A stretch of DNA of 64,000 bases from Kovacikia minuta CCNUW1 (GTDB taxonomy: Bacteria > Cyanobacteriota > Cyanobacteriia > Leptolyngbyales > Leptolyngbyaceae). This document shows, in pieces, positions 18,262 through 27,714 of this stretch. Location of the stretch: assembly GCF_020091585.1 (NCBI RefSeq), contig NZ_CP083583.1, forward strand, positions 620,001 through 684,000, given 5' to 3'. Below the pieces are notes generated by a model, which saw nothing but the letters and a program-made list of their open reading frames with translations, did not search any database and was not told where the DNA came from. The position numbers and the translations under genes were made by a program. Every line of letters starts with the position of its first letter. Within the stretch, counting starts at the first letter, position 1.

Positions 18262-18545
18262 CGTTGCTCCTCCTTAAGACAAATCAGAGCCAATGGGGCT
18301 TCTGTTTTAATTGAATCGAACTGTCCAATCATCTTTGAAATCGCATTACTTCTTTGAGGATCAGAAAAATATTAGTTATGCTGAATCATTTAGAAATAAT
18401 GAGACAATGCGACTGCTCTGGAAGCGATACAATCCCATGAATGAGAAACTTAATTACTGATTCTTCAGTATCGCGATCGCAAAAAGGCTCAATTGCTCTC
18501 AACGGATTGGAGCAAATCATATACCCAAGTGAGCGCGGCTAACGC

Positions 18546-18815
18546 TTAGCTAACAGAAAATGCAACCAGCATTAACATGAGAATAAAGAAGATAGCACTT
18601 GCCCCTAGAACAATATATTGTCGCTGTTGTCGTAGTGAAGAGTACTCTGATGGGTACAGCTCAGGCTCAACTGCAAAGTTATTGATCAGCCCTTCATCAT
18701 TGATGGTATAGCCAACGGCAAAAGGCGTATCAATCGACTGAACTTCATCCTGATTGGTATTCGTTTGAACTTCAGCAGGGATCAATTCACTGCCGTTACT
18801 GAAGTTGCTTTTCAT
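18546..18815 (-). CDS. Psb34-like / ssl1498-family light-harvesting-like protein
   Basis: Psb34 is a small HLIP-related protein that joins photosystem II assembly intermediates. The family core is present: YTINDEGLINNFAVEPELY, then RQQRQYIVLGASAIFFILML as a single membrane helix near the C terminus. Family members are usually near 60 residues; this frame has about 30 extra residues at its N terminus and a weak RBS. A short frame starting at 18855 in another register has a strong RBS and begins like a family N terminus, so the real start arrangement is unclear. Confidence 0.72.
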   Translation of the reverse strand: MKSNFSNGSELIPAEVQTNTNQDEVQSIDTPFAVGYTINDEGLINNFAVEPELYPSEYSSLRQQRQYIVLGASAIFFILMLMLVAFSVS

Positions 18816-18855
18816 TCAGGTTGAGGGTTTTCCCTTGGGTCTTGGTGTAGCTCAT
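18796..18855 (-). other. Short upstream ORF overlapping the psb34-like start
   Basis: A 19-codon frame MSYTKTQGKTLNLNEKQLQ begins at an ATG with GAGG at ideal spacing and ends inside the psb34-like gene in a different frame. Its beginning resembles the canonical Psb34 N terminus (M-x-Y-T-x-x-x-G-x-L-N). It may be a leader peptide or the shifted remnant of the original start. Confidence 0.35.
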
Positions 18856-19040
18856 GGGATACCTCATTTAGACTTTATACCTATCATCATAGCCTATTAA
18901 GAAATAACTGTGTTATGGAAACGATCTGAATAATCACTTAGAGGGTGTTTGAAAAGTCCTACTGTCGGTAGCAAAGATGCGATCCCCCTAAGTCCTCCTT
19001 AATCAGGGGGACTTTAAGCCTGTTTCCCCCCTTTTTAAGG

Positions 19041-20524
19041 CTACCGTGTACACACAAATCGAGCCTAGACTAAGGTAGCTCCTCAAAACTCTCATTGATT
19101 ATGGATAACCCCATTCTCATTCATGCAGCACAAATCAAAGGAACTGCATTTGGTGACCCTCGTTTAGTCAAAAGGGGGCGGCACTGTATGAAGCAATGCT
19201 TCAGCACCAATCGGTAAACATTCGCCAAATCAGCCAAAATCGAGCTGAACAGATTGGCTACTATCGTTTCTTGGAGAATGAAAACGTGACGATATCCGAG
19301 TTAGTGCGGAGTGTTGCTGACCAGTGCCAGGCGCAGGTGGAAGGATTGCATGTGTTATCGATTAGTGATAGCAGTGAGGTTAACTTGCAGTCCCATGCAG
19401 GGCGGTTAAAGCCGCAAGGACTTGGGGTCGTTGGCAACGACCGAGATGTTGGGTTTTTCATTCATCCAACCCTGGTGCTGAATGCCGAGACTGGCTTTCC
19501 ATTAGGGTTAAGTACCATTCATTTGTGGAGTCGTGACATCGACCATAGCGATAAACATCAACGCGACTATCAACACCTGCCGATTGAGGAAAAGGAATCC
19601 TACAAATGGCTGCGATCGGCTGAAGGCAGCAACCGATGTTTGAGGGCTGGAGGAGCGAGGTTAATCACTCATATCGGCGACCGTGAAAGCGACCTGTATG
19701 AAGAATGGGCGACGGTTCCAGACGCTCAAACCCATTTATTAATCAGGGTGTGTCAAAATCGTCGTCTGTGGCATCAGTCGTTATCGCTCTATGACTACCT
19801 GACGATTCAACCCGTTCAGGGAAGTTACACCGTGCAAGTGGTAGAAGATCCCCGTCGAGGGCAAACTGCACGAGAGGCATTGCTAGTTGTGCGTGTGGCG
19901 AAGGTTGAGATCCGGCGACCCGACAACCTCAACGCTCACGACTATCCTCCCAGTGTGGGTCTCTACGCCGTAGAGGCACAGGAAGTCAACCCACCCCCTG
20001 GACAACAACCGATTCATTGGCGACTGTTGACCACTCATGAAGTCGTTTGCTTAGAACAGGCACTCCAAGTCATTCAGTGGTACTGCTGGCGCTGGCGGAT
20101 TGAACAACTGTTTGCCACCCTCAAACAGGCCGGACTCAATCTCGAAGCGACGCAACTGGAATCGGTAGATGCCATTCAACGCTTGACTGTGCTGGCGCTG
20201 TCGATTGCCGTGCGAGTCCTACAACTGGTGGAAGGGCGAGATAACCCTGAGTTATCTGCCTCTGTTGCCTTTAGCGATGAACAGCAGCAATGCCTCACTC
20301 AGCTAGAACCGACGTTGCAAGGACACACTCAAAAACAGCAGAATCCTCATCCTCCCAGTTCTTTAGCTTGGGCAACCTGGTTAATTGCTCGCTTAGGAGG
20401 ATGGTCGGGTTATCGCTCCCAACGTCCCCCCGGAATGCCTACTCTAATTCATGGTTTGCGGCAGTTTGAGGCAATCTTCATCGGGTGGAAACTAGCTCAA
20501 GCCCCACTTGTGTGTACACGGTAG
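19041..20524 (+). mobile_element. IS4-family insertion sequence with 11-bp target duplication
   Basis: Terminal inverted repeats CTACCGTGTACACACAA (17 bp) lie at both ends, 19041-19057 and 20508-20524. The flanks carry the direct repeat CCTTTTTAAGG at 19030-19040 and 20525-20535. The element is 1484 bp, and the transposase stop codon TAG lies in the right repeat. Long duplications of 10-13 bp are normal for IS4 family members. Confidence 0.92.
19101..20524 (+). pseudogene. IS4-family (Tn5/IS50-like) transposase, N-terminal frameshift
   Basis: The DDE residues are visible in ISDSSEV, ITHIGDRESD and the YREK signature YCWRWRIEQLFATLK. The main frame opens only at 19196, but the missing N-terminal residues (MDNPILIHAAQIKGTAFGDP) are encoded from ATG 19101 one frame away. 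The shift falls in AAAAGGGGGCGG near 19175. No canonical slippery heptamer is in register, so an indel in the G run is likely. The core enzyme would be produced only if translation starts internally. Confidence 0.8.
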
Positions 20525-20627
20525 CCTTTTTAAGGGGGTTAGGGGGATCTCTGAGTGTTGCATCTTACAGTCCATACCTTTTCAAACATCCTCTTAAAGC
20601 ATTATGCCCGATGAGTTTTTGTAGTTA

Positions 20628-21565
20628 TAGAACCCATTTGAGATCTCAGGAAGTAGCTGCAAGCCGCTTCAGCATTAGCCTGACAAAGCAGAGGTTAATC
20701 TTAGTTTCCGCATGAGATAGGGTGCGCTCAAAGTTTTTAACCAAACTTTTACACCGCTCCATCCAAGCATTGGATCGTTCGATGACCCATCTTGCGACTG
20801 CTGGGACAAATCCAGATTTTCCTTGCGCTGCTTTCTCTTGTTTCGAGGGTTTGGTTGAACGCTCAAACCTGATTTTCGTCATAATTTGAGGATAAACCTG
20901 CTCCAATGCTTCAATCAAAGCATCAATGTGATAGCCGTGGTCGAGCAAGATGGTAATCTTGGGAATGTTAACAGGTTTTGACTTGAAATAGTCAATGTTG
21001 AGCGTCAACATCTCAAGCAATCCCAGATCATCGGAAACATCAGCTTTTGTGCAATGAGTGAAAAAGGGAAACCCAAGCGTATCAACAGCCAGGTGCCTTT
21101 TAATCCCATTGGTCGCTTTGTAAAAACAGAAGCCCTTTGAGTCTACACTGGCATTGCAAGTATTCTTCACCGCTTGCGAGTCAATGATGATTAACCTCGT
21201 CCATTTGGGCTTTTTTTTAACCTGTTCCCGCACCTGTCCATGCAATACTCCCATCAGTTTCTCGATCACCCCAGCTTCCCGCCACTGCTTGTAGTGCCAA
21301 TACACCGTCGAGTAGGGAGGTAAGTCTTTGGGTAAGTCTTCCCAATTGCAACCGTTCTTGAGTTGATAAAGGATGCCATCAATGATCTCCCGCTTCGTCC
21401 AATCGCAGGGTCGGGTCCGTTTCTTCTTGGGTAATATCTGAGGCAACAGCGGTTCAAGAATTTCCCATTCTGCATCAGTGAGACTGCTCGAATATGCCAT
21501 AGCCGTTAAATTAGAGGATTATAGATGCCTTCATTCATCATTATATAGATCCCAAATGGGTTCTA
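20628..21565 (-). mobile_element. IS5-family element, copy A (938 bp, TA target)
   Basis: Near-perfect terminal repeats TAGAACCCATTTGRGATC flank the transposase. The element is bounded by TA on both sides (20626-20627, 21566-21567), pointing to the IS427-like group. Copy B at 53353-54290 has the same length and an identical transposase, so transposition was recent. The right end abuts the tip of a 100-bp repeat copy. Confidence 0.9.
20646..21500 (-). CDS. IS5-family transposase (copy A)
   Basis: The 284-residue protein has the DUF4096-type N terminus (SLTDAEWEILEPLLP) and a DDE core with Asp in LIIIDSQAVKNT, Asp in ILLDHGYH and Glu in RWVIERSNAWMERC. The frame is intact from ATG to a stop just inside the terminal repeat, so it is probably active. 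The same protein is encoded at 53418-54272. Confidence 0.93.
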   Translation of the reverse strand: MAYSSSLTDAEWEILEPLLPQILPKKKRTRPCDWTKREIIDGILYQLKNGCNWEDLPKDLPPYSTVYWHYKQWREAGVIEKLMGVLHGQVREQVKKKPKWTRLIIIDSQAVKNTCNASVDSKGFCFYKATNGIKRHLAVDTLGFPFFTHCTKADVSDDLGLLEMLTLNIDYFKSKPVNIPKITILLDHGYHIDALIEALEQVYPQIMTKIRFERSTKPSKQEKAAQGKSGFVPAVARWVIERSNAWMERCKSLVKNFERTLSHAETKINLCFVRLMLKRLAATS

Positions 21566-21664
21566 TACCAAATTAAATAGTCTTCGTGGCACATCAATAT
21601 CCTGTAAGGGCGTTTGGCCAAACACCCCAACCAGATCTGTCGCGTTTTCAATTCAAATTGGTAT
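21565..21664 (+). repeat. 100-bp palindromic MITE-like repeat, copy 2
   Basis: It runs from ATACCAAATTAAATAG to AATTCAAATTGGTAT with central GGGCGTTTGGCCAAAC; this copy has small changes in the right arm of the palindrome (ACACCCC). Its tip overlaps the right TA of IS5 copy A, suggesting the IS inserted at the repeat end. Confidence 0.85.
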
Positions 21665-21710
21665 TAGAAATAGAATTAATTGACCTGCCAAGGCTCATTA
21701 GATAACGAAA

Positions 21711-22836
21711 TAAGTAGCTAGGTGCAATTAAATATAAAACGCTCCAGTGCATAATCACCTGCTTGGCTACGAGCTGTCATTCCATTCATGACAGCCATTG
21801 CTAAATCGTACTCGTTATCAAACATCTGTCCTGCAATCTCATGACATTTCAGTTGATGCCACTGGGTTTCAATCGGATTCATCTCTGAACAGTAGGGCGG
21901 CAAAAAGAAAAAGAATAATCCTTGCTCCTGCCACCGTGACCACTGTTGCCGCACCAGTTGACTGGTATGGAGAGAGCCATTATCCTGCACCACTACTGTG
22001 ATGCGACCTGTTTGTGCCAAGGTTTGAGCGGCTTTGTCTGCCATCCAATCCATCACCTTAATGTAGCTTTTGCCCTTGAATCCGCCTTGCACTAAGGCAT
22101 ACTCAAACCGCTCTCCCGGTTGCCACAGACCCAAAATGCTAATCCGGTTGCCATAGCGCTTGAGTGTTTGTTCCATCCGTTTTTGTACGCCCACCCGACT
22201 ATAGCTGTAGCTGACTGGGCTCCAGAGGCAGAACCCTGCTTCATCGAGATACTTGAGTTCAATGTGCCCCGCTTGTGCGGCTAGCTCTAAGGTCTCTAAG
22301 TCTGCCTGCTTGCGCGCCTTTTGCAGGGGGTCTTGTTTTTTACGATGACTCTGTCGGGTGCGTTTCCATCGGTAGTTTTTTTTTTGAGGAGTCGGCGGAG
22401 TCGGTCACTACTTAAATCGACGGAGCGCTCTTGTTTCAGCTTTTTGGCTAATTGCAAACTGTTGTAGGTTCGGGGTTCGTGCTCCAAACACTCTGTCAGA
22501 TAGTCCAAGTCTGAGGCGTGCCACTTTGGTTTTGCACCCCGTCCTGGAGCTTCCCAGAGTCCACCTAAACCCTTTTCTTCCCAGCGTCGCAGCGTCGCTC
22601 TGACCGTATGAGGATGGCACTCGAACACGTCCGCAATCGCTGGCACGTTCCATCCCTGAGCGTTCAGCCGCAACATGTGGGCGCGGTCACGAGTGCGCTG
22701 GGGCAGGTTCTGAGCCAGTCGCAGTTCTGTTAAGGTTCGGTCTTCCTCAGCGGTCAAATGAATGCGTAAAGGGGCGGGCATGATAGGCGATTTTAGCGAA
22801 CGCTTTATCTTACACTTAATTTCACCCTCCTACTTA
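21711..22836 (-). mobile_element. IS630-family element, copy A (1126 bp with TA)
   Basis: Imperfect ends TAAGTAGGAGGGTGAAATTA and TAAGTAGCTAGGTGCAATTA bracket a two-frame transposase. IS630 elements insert at TA and duplicate it. An identical-length copy with identical proteins is at 56157-57282, where the interrupted gene proves the boundaries. Confidence 0.9.
21718..22781 (-). CDS. IS630-family transposase in two frames (copy A)
   Basis: The upstream frame (22296-22781, 161 aa) holds the paired HTH region ([20 protein letters not shown]). The catalytic domain follows in another frame, with Asp in [11 protein letters not shown], Asp in [12 protein letters not shown] and Glu in [14 protein letters not shown], ending at 21718. 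The switch occurs at a run of nine A residues (after LRRLLKK), the classical place for programmed frameshifting in this family. Both copies in the window share it, supporting programming rather than decay. Confidence 0.88.
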
Positions 22837-23160
22837 TAAGGAGTCCGATTTGCGTTGGGAGAAAGCCTTTGAGAATTGAAGCTATCAGTTATAGCAATCC
22901 TATTTAAGTTGTGGAATCAGCCCCTTAGACCTCCGACTTTTCCAGAAAAGTTGAGGATCTCGCCCTCACAAGTGATTTAGGACTTCTATATATTTAGGCA
23001 CTGAGCAATTTGCTACCCATTCAAATACTTTTTGATCAGTCAGTCAATCATCAATTCAGAAAAGAGCGCATAAAATAATAAAGCTCACAGGATGTTTATT
23101 CAGAGAGTTCAACTATAAAATGGATTAAATTTTTACACTACATGAGGCATTGATTAATGC
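22837..23160. other. Intergenic region, nothing recognised
   Basis: There is no plausible gene between the IS630 end and the histidine kinase stop. A CCGACTTTTCC / GGAAAAGT-like short inverted stretch lies near 22935 but no T run follows it. Confidence 0.3.
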
Positions 23161-23919
23161 TCAGCCATTAACCGGAATTTCAACCGTAAAACACGTTTGC
23201 CCACTCCCACTTTCTACCCAAATTGCCCCTCCCAAATGCTCTGCCAGCTTTTTGACCAATGTCAGACCTAGCCCAGTGCCTCCATGCTTCCAGCGATCGC
23301 CATCAGCAACCCGGTAGAACCGATCAAAAATTCGATCCCATTCGCTCACGGGGATGTCTACCCCTGAATTGGTCACTTTTAGTTGGAAGATTTTTAGGGA
23401 TTGGGTTGATGTCAGGTTCCAGGAAAGCCTGACAGCGATGGTTCCTCCGATAGGAGTGAACTTACAGGCATTCGTGAGTAGTTCAGCCAAAATTCGCTCT
23501 AGGCTGATCTGGTCTACTATCAGGACAGACAGGTTTGCGGCAATATCTAGCTGAAGTGTTTGTTGCTGGTTGGCTATATCTTGCAAAAAGGGCTGGATCA
23601 TCTGCGGCATCGCCTCTTGCAAGTGAACGGGTGTTGGGTTCACAGAATAGTTTCCGGCATCCAGTTGCTGTAGATCCAGAAAGTTATTCAGCAGGTTGAT
23701 TTCCCGATCACACTCCTGCTCCAGAATCAGTAGGTAGTGATCGACTTTTGCTTTTTCACTGCCCTCATCTTTCTGAACTAGTAACTTTAACATTTGAGTT
23801 GCCATTTTGATCTTCGTGATGGGCGATCGCAACTCATGGGAAACTGTACTCAAAAAATCATCTTTGAGTTGGTTGAGATGTTCGAGTTCTTCTACTTGGC
23901 GCTCAGATATTTCTTCCAT
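23161..23919 (-). CDS. Sensor histidine kinase (HisKA-HATPase only)
   Basis: The H box FLSTVSHELRSPITKIK, N box LLTNACKFTPIGG and G box GTGLGLTLVKKLAEHLGG are all intact in 252 residues. There is no sensor or membrane domain upstream, only the end of a coiled linker (EEISERQVEELEHLNQLKD), so sensing must come from a partner or the gene is a truncated hybrid. It follows the Mg2+ ATPase by 30 bp in the same direction, and a receiver protein starts the operon, so a role in controlling the ATPase or in a common stress response is likely. Confidence 0.88.
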   Translation of the reverse strand: MEEISERQVEELEHLNQLKDDFLSTVSHELRSPITKIKMATQMLKLLVQKDEGSEKAKVDHYLLILEQECDREINLLNNFLDLQQLDAGNYSVNPTPVHLQEAMPQMIQPFLQDIANQQQTLQLDIAANLSVLIVDQISLERILAELLTNACKFTPIGGTIAVRLSWNLTSTQSLKIFQLKVTNSGVDIPVSEWDRIFDRFYRVADGDRWKHGGTGLGLTLVKKLAEHLGGAIWVESGSGQTCFTVEIPVNG

Positions 23920-23949
23920 GAGATGGCTCGAGTGTGAGGGTGTGTCGGG

Positions 23950-26469
23950 TTAAACCTGTAGGTGTTGATAAAACAGTTGCTTAACGATTTCGGCGGAGAG
24001 GATATAGAGTGCGACAATGGCTAACAGCACCAGAAGGAATTCTATTGACAAGGGTTGGAACCCCAGTAGAGGTGCCAGCGGTGTATAGGGGAGGATGACC
24101 GTGACAATGTCGATCGCGATCGTTGTCCAGAACAAATAGGGACTGGGTTTACTGTGAAACATAGATTGATGGGTGCGAAATACCAGCACAATTATGGATG
24201 CTGAAATCACCGATTCCATAAACCAGCCAGTTCTAAACTGGGCAGGGTCAGCATGGAGCAGCAACAGTAAGGCGGCAAAGGTGAGGTAATCAAACACCGA
24301 GCTGAGTAACCCAAACACCAGCATAAAGTTGCGGATAAAGCGAATATCCCAGCGGTGGGGTCGAGTCACCTGTTCTTGATCGACCCGATCGGTGGCGATC
24401 GTCATTTCTGGAAAATCGGTGAACAGGTTGGTGAGCAAAATCTGCTTGGGCAGCAGGGGTAAAAACGGCAGCATGAGCGAAACCCCCGCCATGCTAAACA
24501 TGTTGCCGAAATTGGCACTGGTTGCCATAAACACATATTTGAGGGTATTCGCGAAGGTGGTGCGTCCAGATTTGATGCCACCCAGCAGCACATCCAAGTC
24601 TTTTTGCATCAGCACAATGTCAGCCGCTTCCTTTGCCACATCGACCGCTGTATCGACTGAAATGCCCACATCTGCCGCATAGAGCGCCGAAGCGTCATTA
24701 ATGCCATCGCCCATATAGCCCACAACATTTCCGGCTTTTTTGAGCGCTACAATAATCCGTTCTTTCTGGTTTGGCTCCACTTCGGCAAACACATTCACCT
24801 GATTCACCTGATGCAGCAGAGCGGCATCGCTCAGTTTTTGCAGTGCAGCACCTGTCAAGATCGGAGTTTTTAGCAAGCCTACTTGCTGAGCAATGCTAGC
24901 TGCTACCGCATGACTATCTCCCGTAATCATTTTGAGGGTCACCCCCAACGCTGCTAGATCCGCGATCGTGCCTTTAATATCTGACTTCGGTGGGTCGTAG
25001 AGGGCGAGATAACCCAGAAAGGTGAGGTTTGTTTCATCCTGGATACTAAGTTCGTCGGTTGTCAGGCTGCGATAGGCTACCCCTAAAATGCGCGAGCCTT
25101 CACTTCCCAGCATTTCAGCCCGTTGTTGAATCTGCGATCGCAGCGGTTCCAGATCCACAGCTGTGCCATCGGCCTGCTTTACTGAGGTGCAAATATCCAA
25201 GATATTGGTAAGCGATCCCTTCGTTACCAGCAGGCGATCGCTCTCCTTGGCAAACAAGATACTGAGGCGCTTGCGGTTAAAATCGTAGGGAATTTCACCC
25301 AGCTTTTGGTAGGCAGAAATGTCAAAGGTTTGATGCGTGCGAATCGCTTCATCAATGGGGTTGACATAGCCCGATTCAGTCGCCGCATTCAAGTAAGCGT
25401 AAAACAGAACCTGTTGGCTCTCATTGCCATCCACATCCAAAGCGGAGCGAATTCGCACCGTCCCGTCGGTCAGTGTGCCCGTCTTGTCGGAACACAACAC
25501 ATTCATGCTGCCAAAGTTTTCAATCGCGGGTAAGCGTTTGACAATCACCTGCCTGGTCGCCATCTGCTTGGCCCCGTGGGACAGATTAATGCTGACGATC
25601 GCGGGTAACAATTGCGGCGTCAACCCCACCGCTAATGCCAGCGAGAACAGAAACGAGTCCAGCATCGGACGCTGTAAGTAGACGTTAGCGGCAAAAATCA
25701 GCACCACCAGGATCAACGTCACTTCCACCAGAAAGTAGCCAAACTTGCGAATACCGCTCTCAAACTCGGTTTCTGGCGGCCTAAATTTCAAGCGCTCTGA
25801 TACCTTGCCAAACTCAGTCAGTTTGCCCGTATGCACCACCACCGCCTGGGCACTGCCACTCACCACATGGGTGCCCATCAGCAGGCTATTAATGCGTTGG
25901 CTCAATCCCGTTTCAACAGGCAACACCCCAGGTTCTTTAGATACCGGATAGGTTTCCCCCGTAAGAGTGGCTTCATCCACTGACAGCATTTGGGACTCTA
26001 AAATTAAACAATCGCCAGGAATACTGTCGCCTGCCGAGACTTGCACCACATCTCCAGGCACTACATCTGCGATCGCAATGTCTTGAAGCTGCCCCTCCCG
26101 CAGAATCCGCGCTTTCACCTCCACCAGTGCCAGCAGCTTTTGAATCGCATCGGCCGCGCCCCGTTCCTGCCAGAACCCCAGAAGTCCACTGACCAGCACG
26201 ATCGCCAAAATAATCACCGCATCCAGGGCATCTCCCAGGAAGCTAGAGAGAATGGCCGCCGCGATTAAAATCAAAATAATCGGACTCTTAAACTGGTTCA
26301 GCAACAAAACCAGCGTGTGCGATTGTCGCTTCTGCTTCAAACTGTTGGTACCGTATTGGGTCAGCCGTTGCTGTGCCTCTGCTTGACTTAAACCCTGGAG
26401 GCTACTCTTGAGCTGATCTAAGACCTGTGCGGCAGGCAGGCACCAAAATGAGGGAAGGTCTTGCAGCAT
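23950..26469 (-). CDS. mgtA: Magnesium-transporting P-type ATPase (P3B)
   Basis: The enzyme imports Mg2+ at the cost of ATP. All P-type landmarks are present: the actuator TGET, the phosphorylation site CSDKTGTLTDG, the hinge GDGINDASALYAADVG and about ten membrane helices. The short N-terminal segment QGLSQAEAQQRLTQYGTNSL is the usual cation ATPase N domain. Its 839-aa length is slightly below the roughly 900 of enterobacterial MgtA. The ATG lies 4 bases after the receiver gene stop, suggesting coupled translation. Confidence 0.93.
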   Translation of the reverse strand: MLQDLPSFWCLPAAQVLDQLKSSLQGLSQAEAQQRLTQYGTNSLKQKRQSHTLVLLLNQFKSPIILILIAAAILSSFLGDALDAVIILAIVLVSGLLGFWQERGAADAIQKLLALVEVKARILREGQLQDIAIADVVPGDVVQVSAGDSIPGDCLILESQMLSVDEATLTGETYPVSKEPGVLPVETGLSQRINSLLMGTHVVSGSAQAVVVHTGKLTEFGKVSERLKFRPPETEFESGIRKFGYFLVEVTLILVVLIFAANVYLQRPMLDSFLFSLALAVGLTPQLLPAIVSINLSHGAKQMATRQVIVKRLPAIENFGSMNVLCSDKTGTLTDGTVRIRSALDVDGNESQQVLFYAYLNAATESGYVNPIDEAIRTHQTFDISAYQKLGEIPYDFNRKRLSILFAKESDRLLVTKGSLTNILDICTSVKQADGTAVDLEPLRSQIQQRAEMLGSEGSRILGVAYRSLTTDELSIQDETNLTFLGYLALYDPPKSDIKGTIADLAALGVTLKMITGDSHAVAASIAQQVGLLKTPILTGAALQKLSDAALLHQVNQVNVFAEVEPNQKERIIVALKKAGNVVGYMGDGINDASALYAADVGISVDTAVDVAKEAADIVLMQKDLDVLLGGIKSGRTTFANTLKYVFMATSANFGNMFSMAGVSLMLPFLPLLPKQILLTNLFTDFPEMTIATDRVDQEQVTRPHRWDIRFIRNFMLVFGLLSSVFDYLTFAALLLLLHADPAQFRTGWFMESVISASIIVLVFRTHQSMFHSKPSPYLFWTTIAIDIVTVILPYTPLAPLLGFQPLSIEFLLVLLAIVALYILSAEIVKQLFYQHLQV

Positions 26470-26473
26470 AAGT

Positions 26474-26974
26474 TCAGCTCACTTCAGGACCACAACATAA
26501 CAGTTTGACTGGATTCTGATTGAGCATCCAGGCTTGCATGCTGAATGGGTAGACGGTATTTGACAAAAATGCCAGGTTCCAGACCTGATCAACGAAATCA
26601 CTAATGTCAACGGGCTTGAGTAAGTACGCTTCCACTTTTACCGTCAACTGTTCAGCCAGGCTGATTGGATCACAGGTTGACATGACCAGAATGGGAATCG
26701 GTCTGCTACTGCCAAATGCCAAGGCTCGGACTCGTTGAATCAGTGGCAACACACTTTCGCCCAGGAATCTCAGTTCACAAATTAAAATGTCGGGAATGTA
26801 CCCATCCAGAAAATCTAATGCGTCTTGGATCGATTGAGAGGCTGTTACCTTTGCACCGTGGTCTTCTAGCAGAAAAGTATACAGATCTCTGGTATCGGGA
26901 TCGTTGTCTACAAGAAGGATCTGCACATCTTTGAGCATTCTGGGATTCAAAAGGAATTCAGTTGTGAGCAACAT
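26474..26974 (-). CDS. Receiver-domain protein with Glu at the phospho-acceptor site
   Basis: It is a single receiver domain with a C-terminal extension. The acid pocket (LLVDNDPDTRD), the Thr in VMSTCD and the Lys in LLKPVD are conserved. The expected acceptor Asp in PDILICELRF is Glu67. Glu commonly mimics the phosphorylated state, so the protein may be constitutively active or act as a pseudo-receiver. There is no output domain. AGGGGA precedes the ATG at 26974; an internal ATG at 26938 is also possible. The mgtA gene follows directly. Confidence 0.85.
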   Translation of the reverse strand: MLLTTEFLLNPRMLKDVQILLVDNDPDTRDLYTFLLEDHGAKVTASQSIQDALDFLDGYIPDILICELRFLGESVLPLIQRVRALAFGSSRPIPILVMSTCDPISLAEQLTVKVEAYLLKPVDISDFVDQVWNLAFLSNTVYPFSMQAWMLNQNPVKLLCCGPEVS

Positions 26975-27028
26975 ATTGATCCCCTGTGGATTTCAAGTAG
27001 CAGAACGGTGGTTGCAAGCCTGCTGACG

Positions 27029-27367
27029 TTACTCACGCTGCTTGCGGATGCCGTGACGAAGATCGGACGAAGCACGCTGACCCCTATACTGTTCGACGCG
27101 ACAGATTTCCTCCTGGGCGAAATAGAGCGCGATCGCTTCCACTCCCAGGATTAGCCATGCGTAATCGCATAATTCTTCTAAGTCTGTTAGTAAACTATCC
27201 ACCATCCAGGCTTCTGGACAATGGATGATCAACACTTTTTGATGCTCACGGTAAAAGACGCAATGCAATAAACTTTGAGCAAAGAAGCTCCGCAGGCGTT
27301 CATGGCGAAGCTGCGAAAGTCGCATTCGATCATCAAGTGTCATTTCAGTAGATACCATAACAATCAT
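27029..27367 (-). CDS. Uncharacterised cyanobacterial protein (112 aa)
   Basis: The ATG at 27367 is chosen because AGGAG lies 5 nt upstream; the longer frame from 27412 lacks an RBS. The product starts MIVMVSTEMTLDDRMRLSQL and has an amphipathic core LLTDLEELCDYAWLILGVEA. No signal peptide or known motif is seen. It is 55 bp upstream of the receiver gene and may be the first gene of the receiver-mgtA-kinase operon. Confidence 0.6.
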   Translation of the reverse strand: MIVMVSTEMTLDDRMRLSQLRHERLRSFFAQSLLHCVFYREHQKVLIIHCPEAWMVDSLLTDLEELCDYAWLILGVEAIALYFAQEEICRVEQYRGQRASSDLRHGIRKQRE

Positions 27368-27461
27368 TAAACTCCTGCTTGTAATTGGCGATGGCGAGGT
27401 GCAGCGATACAATCCAGCTTGGACAGGTCAGCCCTCATCTATAGGGAATACAATTCGATTT

Positions 27462-27596
27462 TTACGATTGCTCCAGTCTGGTTGCGAAAACTAGCATGGC
27501 TAGATGGCAATGTTTGCAACGCCAGTAAAGCTTGCCCAAACCAACATGACGGAGCAAAACGCTTGAGCAGCACGGGCAACTATATCTGATGTTCAT
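27462..27596 (-). CDS. Small zinc-ribbon-like protein (44 aa)
   Basis: A short frame begins MNIRYSCPCCSSVLLRH and continues KLYWRCKHCHLAML, giving two Cys pairs (CPCC and CKHC) about 20 residues apart, as in compact zinc ribbons found in cyanobacteria. The RBS is not convincing. It lies 95 bp upstream of the 112-aa gene. It may be regulatory, but no function is known. Confidence 0.5.
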   Translation of the reverse strand: MNIRYSCPCCSSVLLRHVGLGKLYWRCKHCHLAMLVFATRLEQS

Positions 27597-27714
27597 GGCG
27601 CGATCGTGATGCATGGTGCTAAACTACCAACTCTTCGTTGGGATGAGGTTTTCTGATGATTGTTTTGTTACCGTGGTTGGACAAGTGAGATCTTGCACCA
27701 TTCTCAACCAGCCC

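Larger units (their letters stand above)
18938..20597. repeat. MITE-like palindromic repeat split by the IS4 element
   Basis: Outer ends TTAGAGGGTGTTTGAAAAG (18938-18956) and CTTTTCAAACATCCTCTTA (20578-20596) are inverted repeats with small differences. Between them are GATCCCCCTAAG and TTAGGGGGATC arms. Removing the IS at 19041-20524 and one 11-bp duplicate leaves a repeat of about 165 bp, a non-autonomous element or large hairpin. Confidence 0.65.
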
